This document shows, in pieces, positions 7,447 through 17,182 of a DNA stretch of 64,000 bases (within the stretch, counting starts at the first letter, position 1; each line of letters opens with the position of its first letter). A model generated the notes under the pieces. It did no database searches and was not told the DNA's origin. It saw only the letters and a program-made list of their open reading frames with translations. The translations under genes were made by a program, and so were the position numbers. The DNA comes from Pseudomonas sp. P8_241 (GTDB lineage Bacteria > Pseudomonadota > Gammaproteobacteria > Pseudomonadales > Pseudomonadaceae), in the NCBI RefSeq assembly GCF_034008315.1, contig NZ_CP125377.1, positions 682,001 through 746,000 on the forward strand. The letters run 5' to 3'.

Positions 7447-9714
7447 ATGAGCGACTCCCTTGATCTCAGCCTGGACGGTGTAGAGCGCCGGTCACTGGCT
7501 GACTTCACCGAAAATGCCTACCTCAACTACTCCATGTACGTGATCATGGACCGTGCCTTGCCGCATATCGGCGACGGTCTGAAACCAGTGCAGCGCCGCA
7601 TTATTTATGCGATGAGCGAGTTGGGGCTGGACGCCGATTCCAAGCACAAGAAATCGGCGCGTACCGTCGGTGACGTGCTCGGCAAGTTTCACCCCCACGG
7701 CGACTCGGCCTGCTACGAAGCCATGGTGCTGATGGCTCAGCCGTTCAGCTACCGCTACACGCTGGTCGACGGCCAGGGTAACTGGGGTGCGCCGGACGAT
7801 CCCAAGTCCTTTGCCGCCATGCGTTACACCGAAGCGCGGCTGTCGCGCTATTCCGAAGTGCTGCTCAGTGAGTTGGGCCAGGGCACGGCGGACTGGGGTC
7901 CGAACTTCGACGGTACTCTCGACGAACCATTGGTGTTGCCGGCACGTTTGCCGAATATCCTGCTCAACGGCACCACCGGTATCGCCGTGGGCATGGCCAC
8001 CGACGTACCGCCGCACAACCTGCGCGAAGTCGCCACGGCGTGCGTGCGCTTGCTCGATGAGCCCAAAGCCACGGTCGAACAGCTCTGTGAACACATCCAG
8101 GGCCCGGACTACCCGACCGAAGCGGAAATCATCACCCCGCGCGCCGACCTGCTGAAAATGTATGAGACCGGCAAGGGCTCGGTGCGCATGCGCGCCGTGT
8201 ATCACATCGAAGACGGCGACATCATCGTCACCGCGCTGCCGCATCAGGTCTCCGGCGCCAAGGTGCTGGAGCAGATCGCGGCGATGATGCAGGCCAAGCC
8301 GTCCAAGGCTCCGCAAATTGCCGACCTGCGCGACGAATCTGACCACGAGAACCCGTGCCGAATCGTGATCATCCCGGGTGCCCGCAAGAATTTCGACCAC
8401 GATGCGCTGATGCAGCATCTGTTCGCCAGCACCGAGCTGGAGTCGAGCTACCGGGTCAACGTCAACATCATCGGCCTGGACGGCAAGCCGCAGCTGAAAA
8501 ACCTGCGTGCGCTGTTGGTCGAGTGGCTTGAGTTCCGGGTGCAGACCGTTCGTCGTCGTCTGCAATTTCGCCTCGACAAGGTCGAGCGCCGCCTGCACCT
8601 GTTGGACGGTTTGTTGATCGCTTACCTCAACCTGGATGAAGTGATCCACATCATCCGTACCGAGGAGTATCCGAAGGCCGCGCTGATCGAGCGTTTTGCC
8701 CTGAGTGAAATCCAGGCCGACTACATCCTCGACACCCGTTTGCGTCAGTTGGCGCGACTGGAAGAAATGAAGCTGCGCACCGAGCAGGATGAACTGCTCA
8801 AGGAACAAGCCAAGCTGCAAGCCCTGTTGAGCAGCGAAGCCAAACTGAAGAAGCTGGTGCGCAGCGAGCTGATCAAGGACGCTGAAACCTACGGCGATGA
8901 TCGCCGTTCGCCAATCGTCGAGCGCACCGAGGCCAAGGCCCTGACCGAGCATGATCTGCTGCCGAACGAAAAAGTGACGGTCGTGCTGTCGGAAAAAGGC
9001 TGGATTCGTTCTGCCAAAGGGCACGAAATCGATGCCACCGGGCTTTCCTACAAGGCGGGGGACGGTTTCAAGGCCCTGGCCGCCGGGCGTTCCAATCAGT
9101 TCGCGGTATTTATCGACTCCACCGGCCGCAGCTATTCGGTGGCCGCGCACACCTTGCCATCGGCCCGTGGCCAGGGCGAACCGCTGACCGGTCGTCTGAC
9201 GCCACCGCCAGGCGCCACTTTCGAATGCGTGCTGATGCCCGAAGACGATGCGCTGTACGTGATCGCGTCCGACGCCGGTTACGGTTTCGTGGTCAAGGGT
9301 GAAGACCTGCAAGCCAAGAACAAGGCGGGCAAGGCGCTGTTGAGCCTGCCGAACAATGCCAAAGTGATCCTGCCGCGTCCGGTGGCCGATCGCGAGCAGA
9401 ACTGGTTGGCCTCGGTAACGACCGAAGGTCGCCTGCTGATCTTCAAGATCAGCGACCTGCCACAATTAGGTAAGGGTAAAGGCAACAAGATCATCGGTAT
9501 TTCCGGTGAGCGCGTGGCCAGTCGTGAAGAGTATGTGACGGACATTGCCGTGATCCCGGACGGTGCAACGCTGGTGTTGCAAGCAGGGAAACGGACCTTG
9601 TCGTTGAAGGCAGACGACCTCGAACACTACAAAGGTGAGCGTGGACGTCGTGGTAACAAGTTGCCGCGTGGCTTCCAGAGGGTAGATGCGCTGCTCGTCG
9701 AAAACCTCAATTAA
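7447..9714 (+). CDS. parC: DNA topoisomerase IV subunit A
   Basis: A 755-residue breakage-reunion subunit of topoisomerase IV. It has the N-terminal winged-helix/tower region with [15 protein letters not shown] near residue 41, the quinolone-resistance region near residues 80-90 ([13 protein letters not shown], sensitive-type Ser87 in the GDSA motif), and the catalytic Tyr in [13 protein letters not shown] near 123. The C-terminal third is the shorter ParC-type beta-pinwheel. The start at 7447 lies after the previous stop and begins the conserved [18 protein letters not shown]-terminus. Its separation from parE by two envelope genes is normal for Pseudomonas. Confidence 0.97.
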   Translation: MSDSLDLSLDGVERRSLADFTENAYLNYSMYVIMDRALPHIGDGLKPVQRRIIYAMSELGLDADSKHKKSARTVGDVLGKFHPHGDSACYEAMVLMAQPFSYRYTLVDGQGNWGAPDDPKSFAAMRYTEARLSRYSEVLLSELGQGTADWGPNFDGTLDEPLVLPARLPNILLNGTTGIAVGMATDVPPHNLREVATACVRLLDEPKATVEQLCEHIQGPDYPTEAEIITPRADLLKMYETGKGSVRMRAVYHIEDGDIIVTALPHQVSGAKVLEQIAAMMQAKPSKAPQIADLRDESDHENPCRIVIIPGARKNFDHDALMQHLFASTELESSYRVNVNIIGLDGKPQLKNLRALLVEWLEFRVQTVRRRLQFRLDKVERRLHLLDGLLIAYLNLDEVIHIIRTEEYPKAALIERFALSEIQADYILDTRLRQLARLEEMKLRTEQDELLKEQAKLQALLSSEAKLKKLVRSELIKDAETYGDDRRSPIVERTEAKALTEHDLLPNEKVTVVLSEKGWIRSAKGHEIDATGLSYKAGDGFKALAAGRSNQFAVFIDSTGRSYSVAAHTLPSARGQGEPLTGRLTPPPGATFECVLMPEDDALYVIASDAGYGFVVKGEDLQAKNKAGKALLSLPNNAKVILPRPVADREQNWLASVTTEGRLLIFKISDLPQLGKGKGNKIIGISGERVASREEYVTDIAVIPDGATLVLQAGKRTLSLKADDLEHYKGERGRRGNKLPRGFQRVDALLVENLN

Positions 9715-9730
9715 GCGTCCTAGAGCGCCC

Positions 9731-9754
9731 GATCTACGATTTAACGCGTAGATC
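9731..9754 (+). terminator. Hairpin after parC
   Basis: A perfect 8-bp inverted repeat (GATCTACG / CGTAGATC, 8-base loop) begins 17 bases after the parC stop. There is no run of T after it, so termination is only a guess from position. Confidence 0.35.
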
Positions 9755-9890
9755 GACGCTTTGGCGCTGGAGTCGGAGCGCATATTCACGGATGATATGC
9801 CCTTTCAAGCGCCGGCGTGGCCGAGCGTTCTTCATATTTATTGAGTATTTTCACTGTGATCAGCCTTGTGGCGGTCACCTGGATGGGACG

Positions 9891-10604
9891 ATGACTGCTC
9901 TGCGCCTTCCTTTTTTACTGATGCTCGCTGGGGTTCTTGGCCTGGCGGGTTGCAGCGTTCACCAGCCGGTGTCGTTGTATCAACTGGACAGCGGAAGTCC
10001 GGTTCAGCCTGCGCAAAGCGCGGGCATGGCGGTTTTGTTGGGCCCGGTAACCGTGGCTGACTACCTTCAACGCGAAACCCTGTTGCAGCGCCAGCCCGAT
10101 GGCAGCCTGCAAGCAGCGACGGATGGTCGTTGGGCGGGCAGCCTGTCTTCTGACATCGACCAACTGCTGTTGCGGCAGGTCGCGGGCCACCTCGACAGCC
10201 AGCGTGTGGTGTTGGCCCCGGCCACCGTTGGCTTCACCCCGGATGTTCAAGTACTGCTGACCATCACGCGTCTGGACTCGGGTGAAAAGCAACCGGCGAT
10301 CCTTGATGCGCAATGGCGCCTGATTGACCGTCGGGGACAGGTGCGTGACAACCGCATCATTCATCTGCAGGAGCTGCACGCGGGCACCACGGCTGCACAG
10401 GTTCAGGCTCAGGGTGTGTTGTTGCAAAAGCTGGCCGAACAGCTGTCAGTCGCGCTCAAGCCGCTGGCCAATCAGCCGCCAATCGCCGAGGCGCCGCGTA
10501 AACCGGCAGCCAAGCCTGTCGCCCCGGCAGCGGAGCAGGAAAAACAGCCGAAAATCCCTATGGCTGCGCCTATCCGGACGGATATGGAAGTGTTCCGCTT
10601 CTAA
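9891..10604 (+). CDS. PqiC-like ABC-type transport auxiliary lipoprotein
   Basis: A 237-residue lipoprotein: signal sequence residues 1-20 ending in lipobox LAGC, then a DUF330/ABC_trans_aux domain, recognisable from VSLYQLDSG near residue 27, VLLGPVTVADYLQR near 50 and WAGSLSSDIDQLLLRQV near 83. Family members (PqiC, MlaD-system partners) are outer-membrane lipoproteins assisting MCE-type lipid transport. No MCE gene lies beside it here. The last 50 residues are a low-complexity Pro/Ala/Lys tail. The start at 9891 is chosen because the lipobox would sit too deep with any earlier start. It is monocistronic, with a strong terminator behind it. Confidence 0.78.
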   Translation: MTALRLPFLLMLAGVLGLAGCSVHQPVSLYQLDSGSPVQPAQSAGMAVLLGPVTVADYLQRETLLQRQPDGSLQAATDGRWAGSLSSDIDQLLLRQVAGHLDSQRVVLAPATVGFTPDVQVLLTITRLDSGEKQPAILDAQWRLIDRRGQVRDNRIIHLQELHAGTTAAQVQAQGVLLQKLAEQLSVALKPLANQPPIAEAPRKPAAKPVAPAAEQEKQPKIPMAAPIRTDMEVFRF

Positions 10605-10620
10605 GCCTGGATGGTTTCTG

Positions 10621-10650
10621 AACAAGGCCCGCATTGATGCGGGCCTTGTT
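10621..10650 (+). terminator. Intrinsic terminator after the PqiC-like gene
   Basis: A 12-bp perfect stem (AACAAGGCCCGC / GCGGGCCTTGTT) with a 6-base loop, followed by GTTTCT. It starts 17 bases after the stop codon. Confidence 0.8.
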
Positions 10651-10688
10651 GTTTCTGCGGGTTGAATCTCGGGTGCCAGCCTTGGCGC

Positions 10689-10765
10689 CATCGCGAGCAA
10701 GCTCGCTCCTACATTGGATCTGTGTCGTTCGCAAATCCCCTGTAGGAGCGAGCTTGCTCGCGATG
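10689..10765. repeat. REP doublet (family B)
   Basis: Inverted pair of the GTAGGAGCGAGCTTGCTCGC palindrome, with about 28 bases between the two arms. It lies between two convergent genes, beside their terminators. Confidence 0.85.
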
Positions 10766-10782
10766 AGGCCGGAATAGGCATT

Positions 10783-10817
10783 AAAAAGCCCGCAGGTGAT
10801 CGCTCATCTGCGGGCTT
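10783..10817 (-). terminator. Intrinsic terminator of the AhpA-like gene
   Basis: On the minus strand a 14-bp stem (AAGCCCGCAGATGA / TCACCTGCGGGCTT, one G-T pair) is followed by a run of T. It lies 45 bases beyond the stop of the AhpA-like gene. Confidence 0.8.
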
Positions 10818-10861
10818 CAATGTTTAAGGGCTCAATCGCTGCCTTCGGCAGCGCCTACCGC

Positions 10862-12391
10862 TTAAGCTCGACGGTCATGCATTCGCGCCAGTTGCCGTTC
10901 AAGCATCGACGGATACGGCTCCATCAACCGCTCCACACAACATGCGCCTTCAGGGCTGGCAATCGGCCGGATCCGTGCACGCTGGCGAATCAGCGCATCG
11001 TCACTGATCTTGCGCTCAACCAACAACAGGTTGCGGCTGTGCTGCGACAGGGCCAGTGCGTCCTGGGCGGGGTCGGTCAGCAGCAAGTCAATCTGGCTCA
11101 AACCGCACAGTTCCTCACCGAGGGTCAGGCCCAGTTGCAATTGCAGGGTGATCCCGCTGTCGGCGACCTCGATTTGCAATTGATGGCCCAGCGCTCTCAG
11201 CAGCTCACCGCAGCAGATCGCGTTGGTCAGATAGTCGTCGCCGCAGTCTTCAGTGTGGAACAGCATCAAGGTGCTGCCATCGTTCAAGGTCTGCACTTCG
11301 CCCTGATACAAAGAAGCCGCCTGGTCCAGGCAGTCACGATAACGCTTGAGCAGCTCTTCGAGTCGGGCACGCGGCAAACGTCGAAGTTGTTCCTGGGAAC
11401 CCAGTTGTACGGCCAGTACGGCGCTGTGCTGCGGCACGTTGGACACCGTAGGTTTGGCGACAGGTTTGGCTGCGCTGTCCGTCGAGTCATCGAGCAAGTC
11501 GGCAAAGGCATCGTCGTCTTCATCGTCTTCGACGGTGCTGACAACGCGCCGTGGAGCAGCCTTCATCGCGGCCATCGGGCGGCTTTCATCGAAACTTGGA
11601 TCGCGCAGGTTGCGTACTTCGAAACCCGGTTCGGCATCGTCGTCATCGCTGTCGTCGAGCTCGGGGTCAGGCTCGGGCACGGGCTCCGGCTCGGCGGGTT
11701 CCGGCGCGAAACTCGCGTGAAGCTGGCGCGCCAGGTCGCCGATCTCGTCATTACGCTCGGTGGCCGGGGTGTGTTCGTCGATATTGCGCAGCCACACCCG
11801 CAGTTGGAGCAGTGGCGTGGAGAGGTAGCGGCCCATGCGCAGGCTCAAGGCCAGTGACAAGGCCAGCAGGATCGCACTCAGAATGCCCATGCTTTGCAGG
11901 CTGATGGTCATCGGCTGCTGGAACTGATCCATGTCCAGGCTGATGCGCAATTGCCCGGCAGTCACGTCCTGAAAGGTGATCTTGCTTTGGTAGATGCCCT
12001 CGGCTTCGCCCAACAGGCCGTGTTTAGGGCGCTGACCGGCTTCGGCGAGGATGCGGTTATCCATGCTGTAGATGGCCGCGTGGGCCACCAGCTTGTTCTT
12101 GGTCAGGTTGTTGAGCAGCACGTTGAGACTGAGGATGTCGTTGGACACCAATAGCTCGGTGGCCGAGGTGGCCGTCTGCGTGGTCAGGCTTTCGCCCAGC
12201 GCATCCGCCTGCTCGTGCATGGCCTGCTTGAACTGCAAACCCATCACACCGGCGTAGATGACCAGGGCCAGAGCGACCAGGATCACGTTATGGCTGGCGA
12301 TGCGCAATGCAATCGGTACACGGCGGTGGCGCAGTGCCCGGAAGATCAGCAGAAAGAAGTTATCGGTTTTTACTGGCGTGGGCCGGTTCAC
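10862..12391 (-). CDS. AhpA/YtjB (Smp)-family membrane protein with HAMP and a cyclase-like C-terminal domain
   Basis: A 509-residue inner-membrane protein: TM1 about residues 27-52, a periplasmic loop of about 110 residues, TM2 about 163-186, then a HAMP-like segment ending in NDEIGDLARQL near 220. A very acidic Pro/Glu/Asp linker follows (about 230-305). The C-terminal part (about 319-470) has the strand-helix pattern and a GEVQTLNDGSTLMLF stretch near 360 resembling a class III nucleotide cyclase domain, but the first metal-binding Asp position holds Gln (LAVQLGS), so it is probably inactive. It is divergent from serB, as ytjB/smp is in E. coli. Function is unknown; the cyclase resemblance is my inference. 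Confidence 0.75.
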   Translation of the reverse strand: MNRPTPVKTDNFFLLIFRALRHRRVPIALRIASHNVILVALALVIYAGVMGLQFKQAMHEQADALGESLTTQTATSATELLVSNDILSLNVLLNNLTKNKLVAHAAIYSMDNRILAEAGQRPKHGLLGEAEGIYQSKITFQDVTAGQLRISLDMDQFQQPMTISLQSMGILSAILLALSLALSLRMGRYLSTPLLQLRVWLRNIDEHTPATERNDEIGDLARQLHASFAPEPAEPEPVPEPDPELDDSDDDDAEPGFEVRNLRDPSFDESRPMAAMKAAPRRVVSTVEDDEDDDAFADLLDDSTDSAAKPVAKPTVSNVPQHSAVLAVQLGSQEQLRRLPRARLEELLKRYRDCLDQAASLYQGEVQTLNDGSTLMLFHTEDCGDDYLTNAICCGELLRALGHQLQIEVADSGITLQLQLGLTLGEELCGLSQIDLLLTDPAQDALALSQHSRNLLLVERKISDDALIRQRARIRPIASPEGACCVERLMEPYPSMLERQLARMHDRRA

Positions 12392-12526
12392 TTGAGCTCG
12401 GCTCTTTTGTCCGTGAAGTTGACGCGCAGTATAGCGACAGGCCTTAGGCCGTCAAAGCGCTCACGGTGCCCGATGGTCACTGAAAGTGGGTAGAATGCGG
12501 TTTTTTTCCACCTGCGGGGGTGCGCC

Positions 12527-13741
12527 TTGCGCGAAATCGTCCTGATAAACATCACGGGAGTCGACCGTCCGGGTCTGACTGCGGCCATTACCGGTGTTCT
12601 GGCCCAGGGTGGTGTGAACATTCTCGACATTGGCCAGGCGGTGATCCACGACACCTTGTCGTTCGGCATCCTGGTCGAAATTCCCGACACCGAACAAGGC
12701 AAGTCCGTGCTCAAGGACATCCTGTTCAAGGGTTATGAACTCGATCAACAGGTTCGTTTCACGCCGGTGTCCGAAGAGGATTACCAGCAGTGGGTCGGCA
12801 ATCAAGGCAAGAAGCGCCACATTGTGACCCTGTTGACCCGCAAGGTAACGGCCGGTCAATTGCAGGCTGTCAGTTCGATCACTGCCAAATATGGTCTGAA
12901 CATCGACCATATTGATCGCCTGTCCGGACGCATGCCGCTAGACACTCCGGCCGACAAGGGCAAGGGTTGCATCGAGTTTTCCGTGCGTGGCGAGGCGGCA
13001 GATCCGCAAGCGTTGCGGGCCGAATTCCTCAGCGTCGCCCAGGAATTGAACGTCGACATCGCCTTCCAGGAAGATTCGCTGTTTCGTCGCAACCGTCGTC
13101 TGGCGGTGTTCGATATGGACTCGACCCTGATCGAAGCTGAAGTCATCGATGAGCTGGCCAAAGCGGCGGGTGTCGGCGACAAGGTGTCGGAAATTACCGA
13201 GCGGGCGATGGCGGGCGAACTGGATTTCCGTGCCAGCTTCAAAGAGCGTCTGGCTTTGCTCAAGGGGCTGGATGTCGGCGTGCTGGATTCCATCGGCGCA
13301 TCGCTGCGTCTGACTGAAGGCGCTGAAACGCTGTTCGCTGAACTCAAACGCCTGGGTTACAAGACCGCCATTTTGTCGGGCGGTTTTACCTACTTCGCCA
13401 AGCAATTGCAGGCCAAGCTGGGGATCGACTATGTGTTCGCCAATGAACTGGAAGTGGTCGATGGCAAAGTCACCGGTGTGGCGATAGAGCCGATTGTCGA
13501 TGCGCAGCGTAAAGCTGATTTGCTGAAAGAGCTGGCACACAAGGAAGGGTTGCGTCTGGAGCAGACCATTGCGGTCGGCGACGGTGCGAACGATTTGCCG
13601 ATGCTGGCGATTGCCGGGTTGGGCGTGGCGTTCCGTGCCAAACCGCTGGTCAAGCAGTCGGCCAAGCAAGCCATTTCGACTCTGGGTCTGGATGGTGTGT
13701 TGTATCTGCTGGGCTTTCGCGACCGCGACGGGCAGCTGTAA
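12527..13741 (+). CDS. serB: Phosphoserine phosphatase
   Basis: A 404-residue phosphatase catalysing the last step of serine synthesis (O-phosphoserine to serine). Two ACT-like domains occupy about residues 1-180 (the first begins REIVLINITGVDRPGLTAAI), followed by the HAD domain with FDMDSTLIEAEVIDELA near residue 200 (nucleophile and acid Asp), ILSGGFTYFAK near 285 and AVGDGANDLPML near 350. The long ACT-containing form is the Pseudomonas type. The start is TTG at 12527 with a GGGGG run upstream; the conserved N-terminus begins there. It is divergent from the AhpA-like gene, separated by 135 bases that should hold both promoters. Confidence 0.96.
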   Translation: MREIVLINITGVDRPGLTAAITGVLAQGGVNILDIGQAVIHDTLSFGILVEIPDTEQGKSVLKDILFKGYELDQQVRFTPVSEEDYQQWVGNQGKKRHIVTLLTRKVTAGQLQAVSSITAKYGLNIDHIDRLSGRMPLDTPADKGKGCIEFSVRGEAADPQALRAEFLSVAQELNVDIAFQEDSLFRRNRRLAVFDMDSTLIEAEVIDELAKAAGVGDKVSEITERAMAGELDFRASFKERLALLKGLDVGVLDSIGASLRLTEGAETLFAELKRLGYKTAILSGGFTYFAKQLQAKLGIDYVFANELEVVDGKVTGVAIEPIVDAQRKADLLKELAHKEGLRLEQTIAVGDGANDLPMLAIAGLGVAFRAKPLVKQSAKQAISTLGLDGVLYLLGFRDRDGQL

Positions 13742-13754
13742 CCCGTAAATCCAC

Positions 13755-13821
13755 TGTAGGAGCCGGCTTGCTGGCGATGGCGTCCTCAAGGGCCCCATCG
13801 CCAGCAAGCCGGCTCCTACAG
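13755..13821. repeat. REP doublet (family B variant)
   Basis: Near-perfect inverted pair, TGTAGGAGCCGGCTTGCTGG on one arm and its complement on the other, between the convergent serB and psd genes. It could act as a bidirectional transcript end. Confidence 0.85.
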
Positions 13822-13836
13822 GTTCAGCGCATGGGT

Positions 13837-14697
13837 TTATGCTTTTGGCGAACCCATGCCCTGGCCCATCTGCACCGCAGTCCCGGCGGTCATTTCTTCA
13901 GCCCACTTCACTTGATCCGGCCCGAATAGCACGACAGCGGTCGAACCCAATTTGAAGCGACCCAGCTCCGCACCTTTTTCCAGGTGGATCGGCGCACGTG
14001 CAGCTTCGTCGTAGCGGAAGGTTTTCAGCTCGCGCTTCGGCGGCGTCACCAGGCCGGCCCAGACGGTTTCGATCGAGGCAACGATCATCGCACCCACCAG
14101 CACCACGGCCATCGGCCCGCGCTCGGTATCGAAAATGCACGCCACTCGCTCATTGCGGGCAAACAGTTCCGGGACGTTTTCAGCCGTGGTCTGGTTGACC
14201 GAGAACAGACGGCCCGGGATATAGACCATTTCGCGCAGAGTGCCGGCCAGGGGCATGTGCACGCGGTGGTAGTCCTTCGGCGACAGGTAAATAGTCGCGA
14301 AATCGCCGCCCATGAACGGCGCAGCATTGGCGGTGTCGCCCCCCAGCAGTTCCAGCACGCTGAAGCTGTGGCCTTTGGCCTGGAACACGCGACCGTGTTC
14401 GATCGGGCCCAGTTGGCTGATGGCACCATCGGCCGGGCTAAGGATTGCGCCCGGCGTTTCGTCCAGTGGACGCGCGCCGTCTTTCAAGGCACGGGTGAAA
14501 AACGCATTGAAGTGCTCGTAGGCGGTCAGGTCTTCGACCAGTGCCTGGGACATATCCACCTCATAGCGCTTGGCAAACCATGCGGTAAAGGCATTTTTGA
14601 ACCAGCGCACGCGGCATTCGGCGATGCAGCCAGCCAGTCGCGAGAGCAGGTTATGGGGCAGCAGGTACTGGCTGAGGATAAACAGACGCTTGTTCAT
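13837..14697 (-). CDS. psd: Phosphatidylserine decarboxylase proenzyme
   Basis: A 286-residue membrane-associated enzyme converting phosphatidylserine to phosphatidylethanolamine. The self-cleavage site that generates the pyruvoyl group is LGST in FKLGSTAVVLF near residue 250, and other family landmarks are LSPADGAISQLG near 86 and LSPKDYHRVHMPLAG near 138. It is co-oriented with rhdA, 18 bases upstream, as in other pseudomonads. Length and motifs are standard, so function is secure. Confidence 0.96.
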   Translation of the reverse strand: MNKRLFILSQYLLPHNLLSRLAGCIAECRVRWFKNAFTAWFAKRYEVDMSQALVEDLTAYEHFNAFFTRALKDGARPLDETPGAILSPADGAISQLGPIEHGRVFQAKGHSFSVLELLGGDTANAAPFMGGDFATIYLSPKDYHRVHMPLAGTLREMVYIPGRLFSVNQTTAENVPELFARNERVACIFDTERGPMAVVLVGAMIVASIETVWAGLVTPPKRELKTFRYDEAARAPIHLEKGAELGRFKLGSTAVVLFGPDQVKWAEEMTAGTAVQMGQGMGSPKA

Positions 14698-14715
14698 TAA
14701 CGGTCCTTAAAAATC

Positions 14716-15531
14716 TTAAACTTCTACAGGGGTATCGGGATGGTTGCCCCATTCGCCCCAAGAGCCGGCGTAGCCCTTGACCCGCGGATAACCGAGAGCC
14801 TTGGCCACCAGATAGGTGAAGCCAGAACGGTGGTGAGTCTGGCAGTGGGTAATCACTTCTTTGTCAGGTGTAATGCCGAGCTGTTCGAGAATCTGCGGCA
14901 TGTCCGTGCGGATGCGCAGCTGACGCGACTGATCCATGCCGGCGGTCCATTCGAAATTGACCGCGCCAGGTATGTGCCCGCCCTTGGCCGCCAGGACTTT
15001 CTCTCCGGAGTACTCCAGCGGCCCGCGTGCATCCCAGATTGCCAGGTCGGCGGCGCCGAGACGGCTTTGCAGGTATTCGCGGGTGGCCGTGGGTTCGTCG
15101 TGCAGGGTCAACGCAACCGGACCGCCAACGGGGGCCGGGACCTGGATCGACATTGGCGACCCTTCAGCCAGCCAGGCGGGCAGTCCGCCGTCGAGGTAGT
15201 GGTATTTGCTGTGGCCAATGACGTCCAGGAGCCAGATAAAACGCCCGGCCCAACCGCCGCCTTCGTCGTCATAAACAACGTAGACCGCATCGCGATTGTG
15301 CCCCAACTCACCAAACAGGGTTTCGAGTGCCGCGTGCGCTGGCATCAGGCCCGGCGCAGGTGGCTGGCCGAGTTGCGTGCGCTTGGGGTCGACGAAGCGC
15401 GCGCCGGGAATATGCCCTGCGGTGTAGCGGGCGCTGCTGGTCAGGTCGACCAGAATCAGTTCGCGGGCGTCGAGGCGGGCGAGCAAGTCGCTCGGTTCGA
15501 TCACCAGCGGCAAGCCAGAGAAGTCAGACAT
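14716..15531 (-). CDS. rhdA: Thiosulfate:cyanide sulfurtransferase (rhodanese)
   Basis: A 271-residue tandem-domain rhodanese moving sulfane sulfur from thiosulfate to acceptors. The N-terminal domain is catalytically silent, while the C-terminal domain carries the active-site loop CQTHHRSG, exactly the Azotobacter/Pseudomonas RhdA type, with the catalytic Cys near residue 230. The start at 15531 (MSDFSGLPLVIEPSDLL) has GGAG eight bases upstream and is preferred over a start six codons earlier. It probably shares a transcript with psd. Confidence 0.95.
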   Translation of the reverse strand: MSDFSGLPLVIEPSDLLARLDARELILVDLTSSARYTAGHIPGARFVDPKRTQLGQPPAPGLMPAHAALETLFGELGHNRDAVYVVYDDEGGGWAGRFIWLLDVIGHSKYHYLDGGLPAWLAEGSPMSIQVPAPVGGPVALTLHDEPTATREYLQSRLGAADLAIWDARGPLEYSGEKVLAAKGGHIPGAVNFEWTAGMDQSRQLRIRTDMPQILEQLGITPDKEVITHCQTHHRSGFTYLVAKALGYPRVKGYAGSWGEWGNHPDTPVEV

Positions 15532-15572
15532 GTGAGGTCTCCAGAGCACAAAAGGGGGGATTGTAACGCAGC

Positions 15573-17111
15573 TTATTGGCCACGGTGGCTAAAGCTGTGC
15601 AGTGCTTTTTCGATGCATTGCGCGGTTTTGCCGAAGGCCTGGACCGTGGTTTCCGAAAACGGCCCACCGCCCTGGTCCGCCACGATGATCATGATCACCC
15701 GGCCATTATTGATTAACGAGCGCAGCAACAAATGTTCACCGCTAAATTGTGCGCGCAGGCTGTTGGGCAGCAAGGCTGAGAATTGCGCATTGTTGACCGG
15801 TGTCAGGCGCACCTGGGCCTGTTGCGCGAGCAGACGCTGCAACACGGTGCTTTGGCTGACCACAAAATTCAGCCCGGCTGCTTCTTTGGGCAGTCCTACT
15901 GTCTGGTGCACGCGCAAATTGGCGTGGCTGCGGTCGGCCATCAAAATCATCCCCCGACGCATGCCGCATGCCTCCAGCGCGTCCCGTGCAGCGATGGTCA
16001 AATGCATGGCATTGGTGAAACGACTGGGCTCGACCAGCAGCTCGGCGCATTGTTTGCGCCACTTCGCCAGATTTTCGACGCTGGGTGCCGCCGCCGGCAG
16101 TAAACCGGCGTGAACACGGTGAGTGTCCCACGGCCAGATCAGCGATTCGGCGGGGTGCCAGAGATCGGGCATCGCGTGATGACGGGCGCTGTTGGCAGCC
16201 TGTTGATGCAACTGCTGCTGGACTTCGTCGATCGGCATTTGCAGGTAAAGGCTGGTCAGGTATTGCCAACGCTCACTGTGCGGACTGTCCCAGGCGTGTT
16301 GCGCCGACAGCGCCAGGCCATTGGCCAGCAACACAGTGTTGGCCGGCTGATTGAGCCAGCGACGCAGGGTCGGATCGTCATCGAGGCGGTTTTGCTGGCG
16401 CAGTGGGTGCTCGCTGTCGCGGGCGATGCGCAAGACTTTCACGAGTTCCCGCTGCTCGGTCAGCAACAGCCGATAGCCTTGCTGGACCCAGATTGGCAGG
16501 CGCCAGACTTCAACCAGCGCCTGGCCGATTTCCAGCAGACGCATGCCAAACAGTTGCTTCTCGACGCTGGACGCCGACTCGCCTTTGTGGATGACCCGCA
16601 GCTCCCAGTCTTCGAGCAATTTCGGATGTGTCAGCGCCAAGGGCCATAGCGGTGAAAGAAACAGCAGGCTGCCCCAATGGATGTCCTGCCACAGTCGCGC
16701 CAGGCGACTGGCAAAAAAGCCGTTGGCCTGTTGCGTGGCGTGCTGGCTGATCATCTGCAGTTGACGCAAGGCCCTCGGAATATCGGACTGCGACTGGGTG
16801 GGCAGGCGTCTGAGCAGTTCTTCGGTGCGCTTCAAACCGAGGCGGTTGATAGCGACCTCAAGGTTTTCCGCAGGTTCGGTCATGCCGCCATGGGTGTGCC
16901 GGTTGGCTTCGCGAATCACGCTCAGGGCCAGGGCCGGGCTGTCCTGTATCAAGTCGGCGATATCGCGCAGCGAGCGGCGATCATCGTTGATGGCCTTGCG
17001 AACTCGGTCGTGGCTCGCCTGTGGAACCGGAAGGCGCACGCCATCCAGAAGCTTGACCCAGCCTTCGAGTGTGGTCGGTTTTGGTGCTGGAACGTTCGTT
17101 TCATTAGCCAT
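15573..17111 (-). CDS. HDOD-domain protein with GAF-like C-terminus
   Basis: A 512-residue cytoplasmic protein. Residues about 20-220 resemble an HDOD domain, a non-catalytic HD-superfamily fold used in signalling (LPVPQASHDRVRKAI near 27, DLIQDSPALALSVIREANR near 56, EVAINRLGLKRTEELL near 85). The last 160 residues (from about 350) have the pattern of a GAF sensor domain, including a GEHLLLRSLINNGRVIMIIVAD stretch. It lies between rhdA and the divergent motAB, its start about 165 bases from motA, in the position of PA4955. The motility context is only positional; no function is known. Confidence 0.75.
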   Translation of the reverse strand: MANETNVPAPKPTTLEGWVKLLDGVRLPVPQASHDRVRKAINDDRRSLRDIADLIQDSPALALSVIREANRHTHGGMTEPAENLEVAINRLGLKRTEELLRRLPTQSQSDIPRALRQLQMISQHATQQANGFFASRLARLWQDIHWGSLLFLSPLWPLALTHPKLLEDWELRVIHKGESASSVEKQLFGMRLLEIGQALVEVWRLPIWVQQGYRLLLTEQRELVKVLRIARDSEHPLRQQNRLDDDPTLRRWLNQPANTVLLANGLALSAQHAWDSPHSERWQYLTSLYLQMPIDEVQQQLHQQAANSARHHAMPDLWHPAESLIWPWDTHRVHAGLLPAAAPSVENLAKWRKQCAELLVEPSRFTNAMHLTIAARDALEACGMRRGMILMADRSHANLRVHQTVGLPKEAAGLNFVVSQSTVLQRLLAQQAQVRLTPVNNAQFSALLPNSLRAQFSGEHLLLRSLINNGRVIMIIVADQGGGPFSETTVQAFGKTAQCIEKALHSFSHRGQ

Positions 17112-17182
17112 GATTGAAGGCGATCATCGTCAACATTCCCTAAGCCCGGAGTGGGTCAAATTGGCTTTTCGCCTGAACTGGC

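Noticed and set aside
7492..9465. Very long open frames antisense to parC, dnaB, ygiQ, rnr and the chemoreceptor (for example 657 codons here)
   Set aside because: These are products of high-GC codon usage on the other strand. They lack ribosome sites, recognisable domains or reasonable composition, and lie wholly over well-supported genes.
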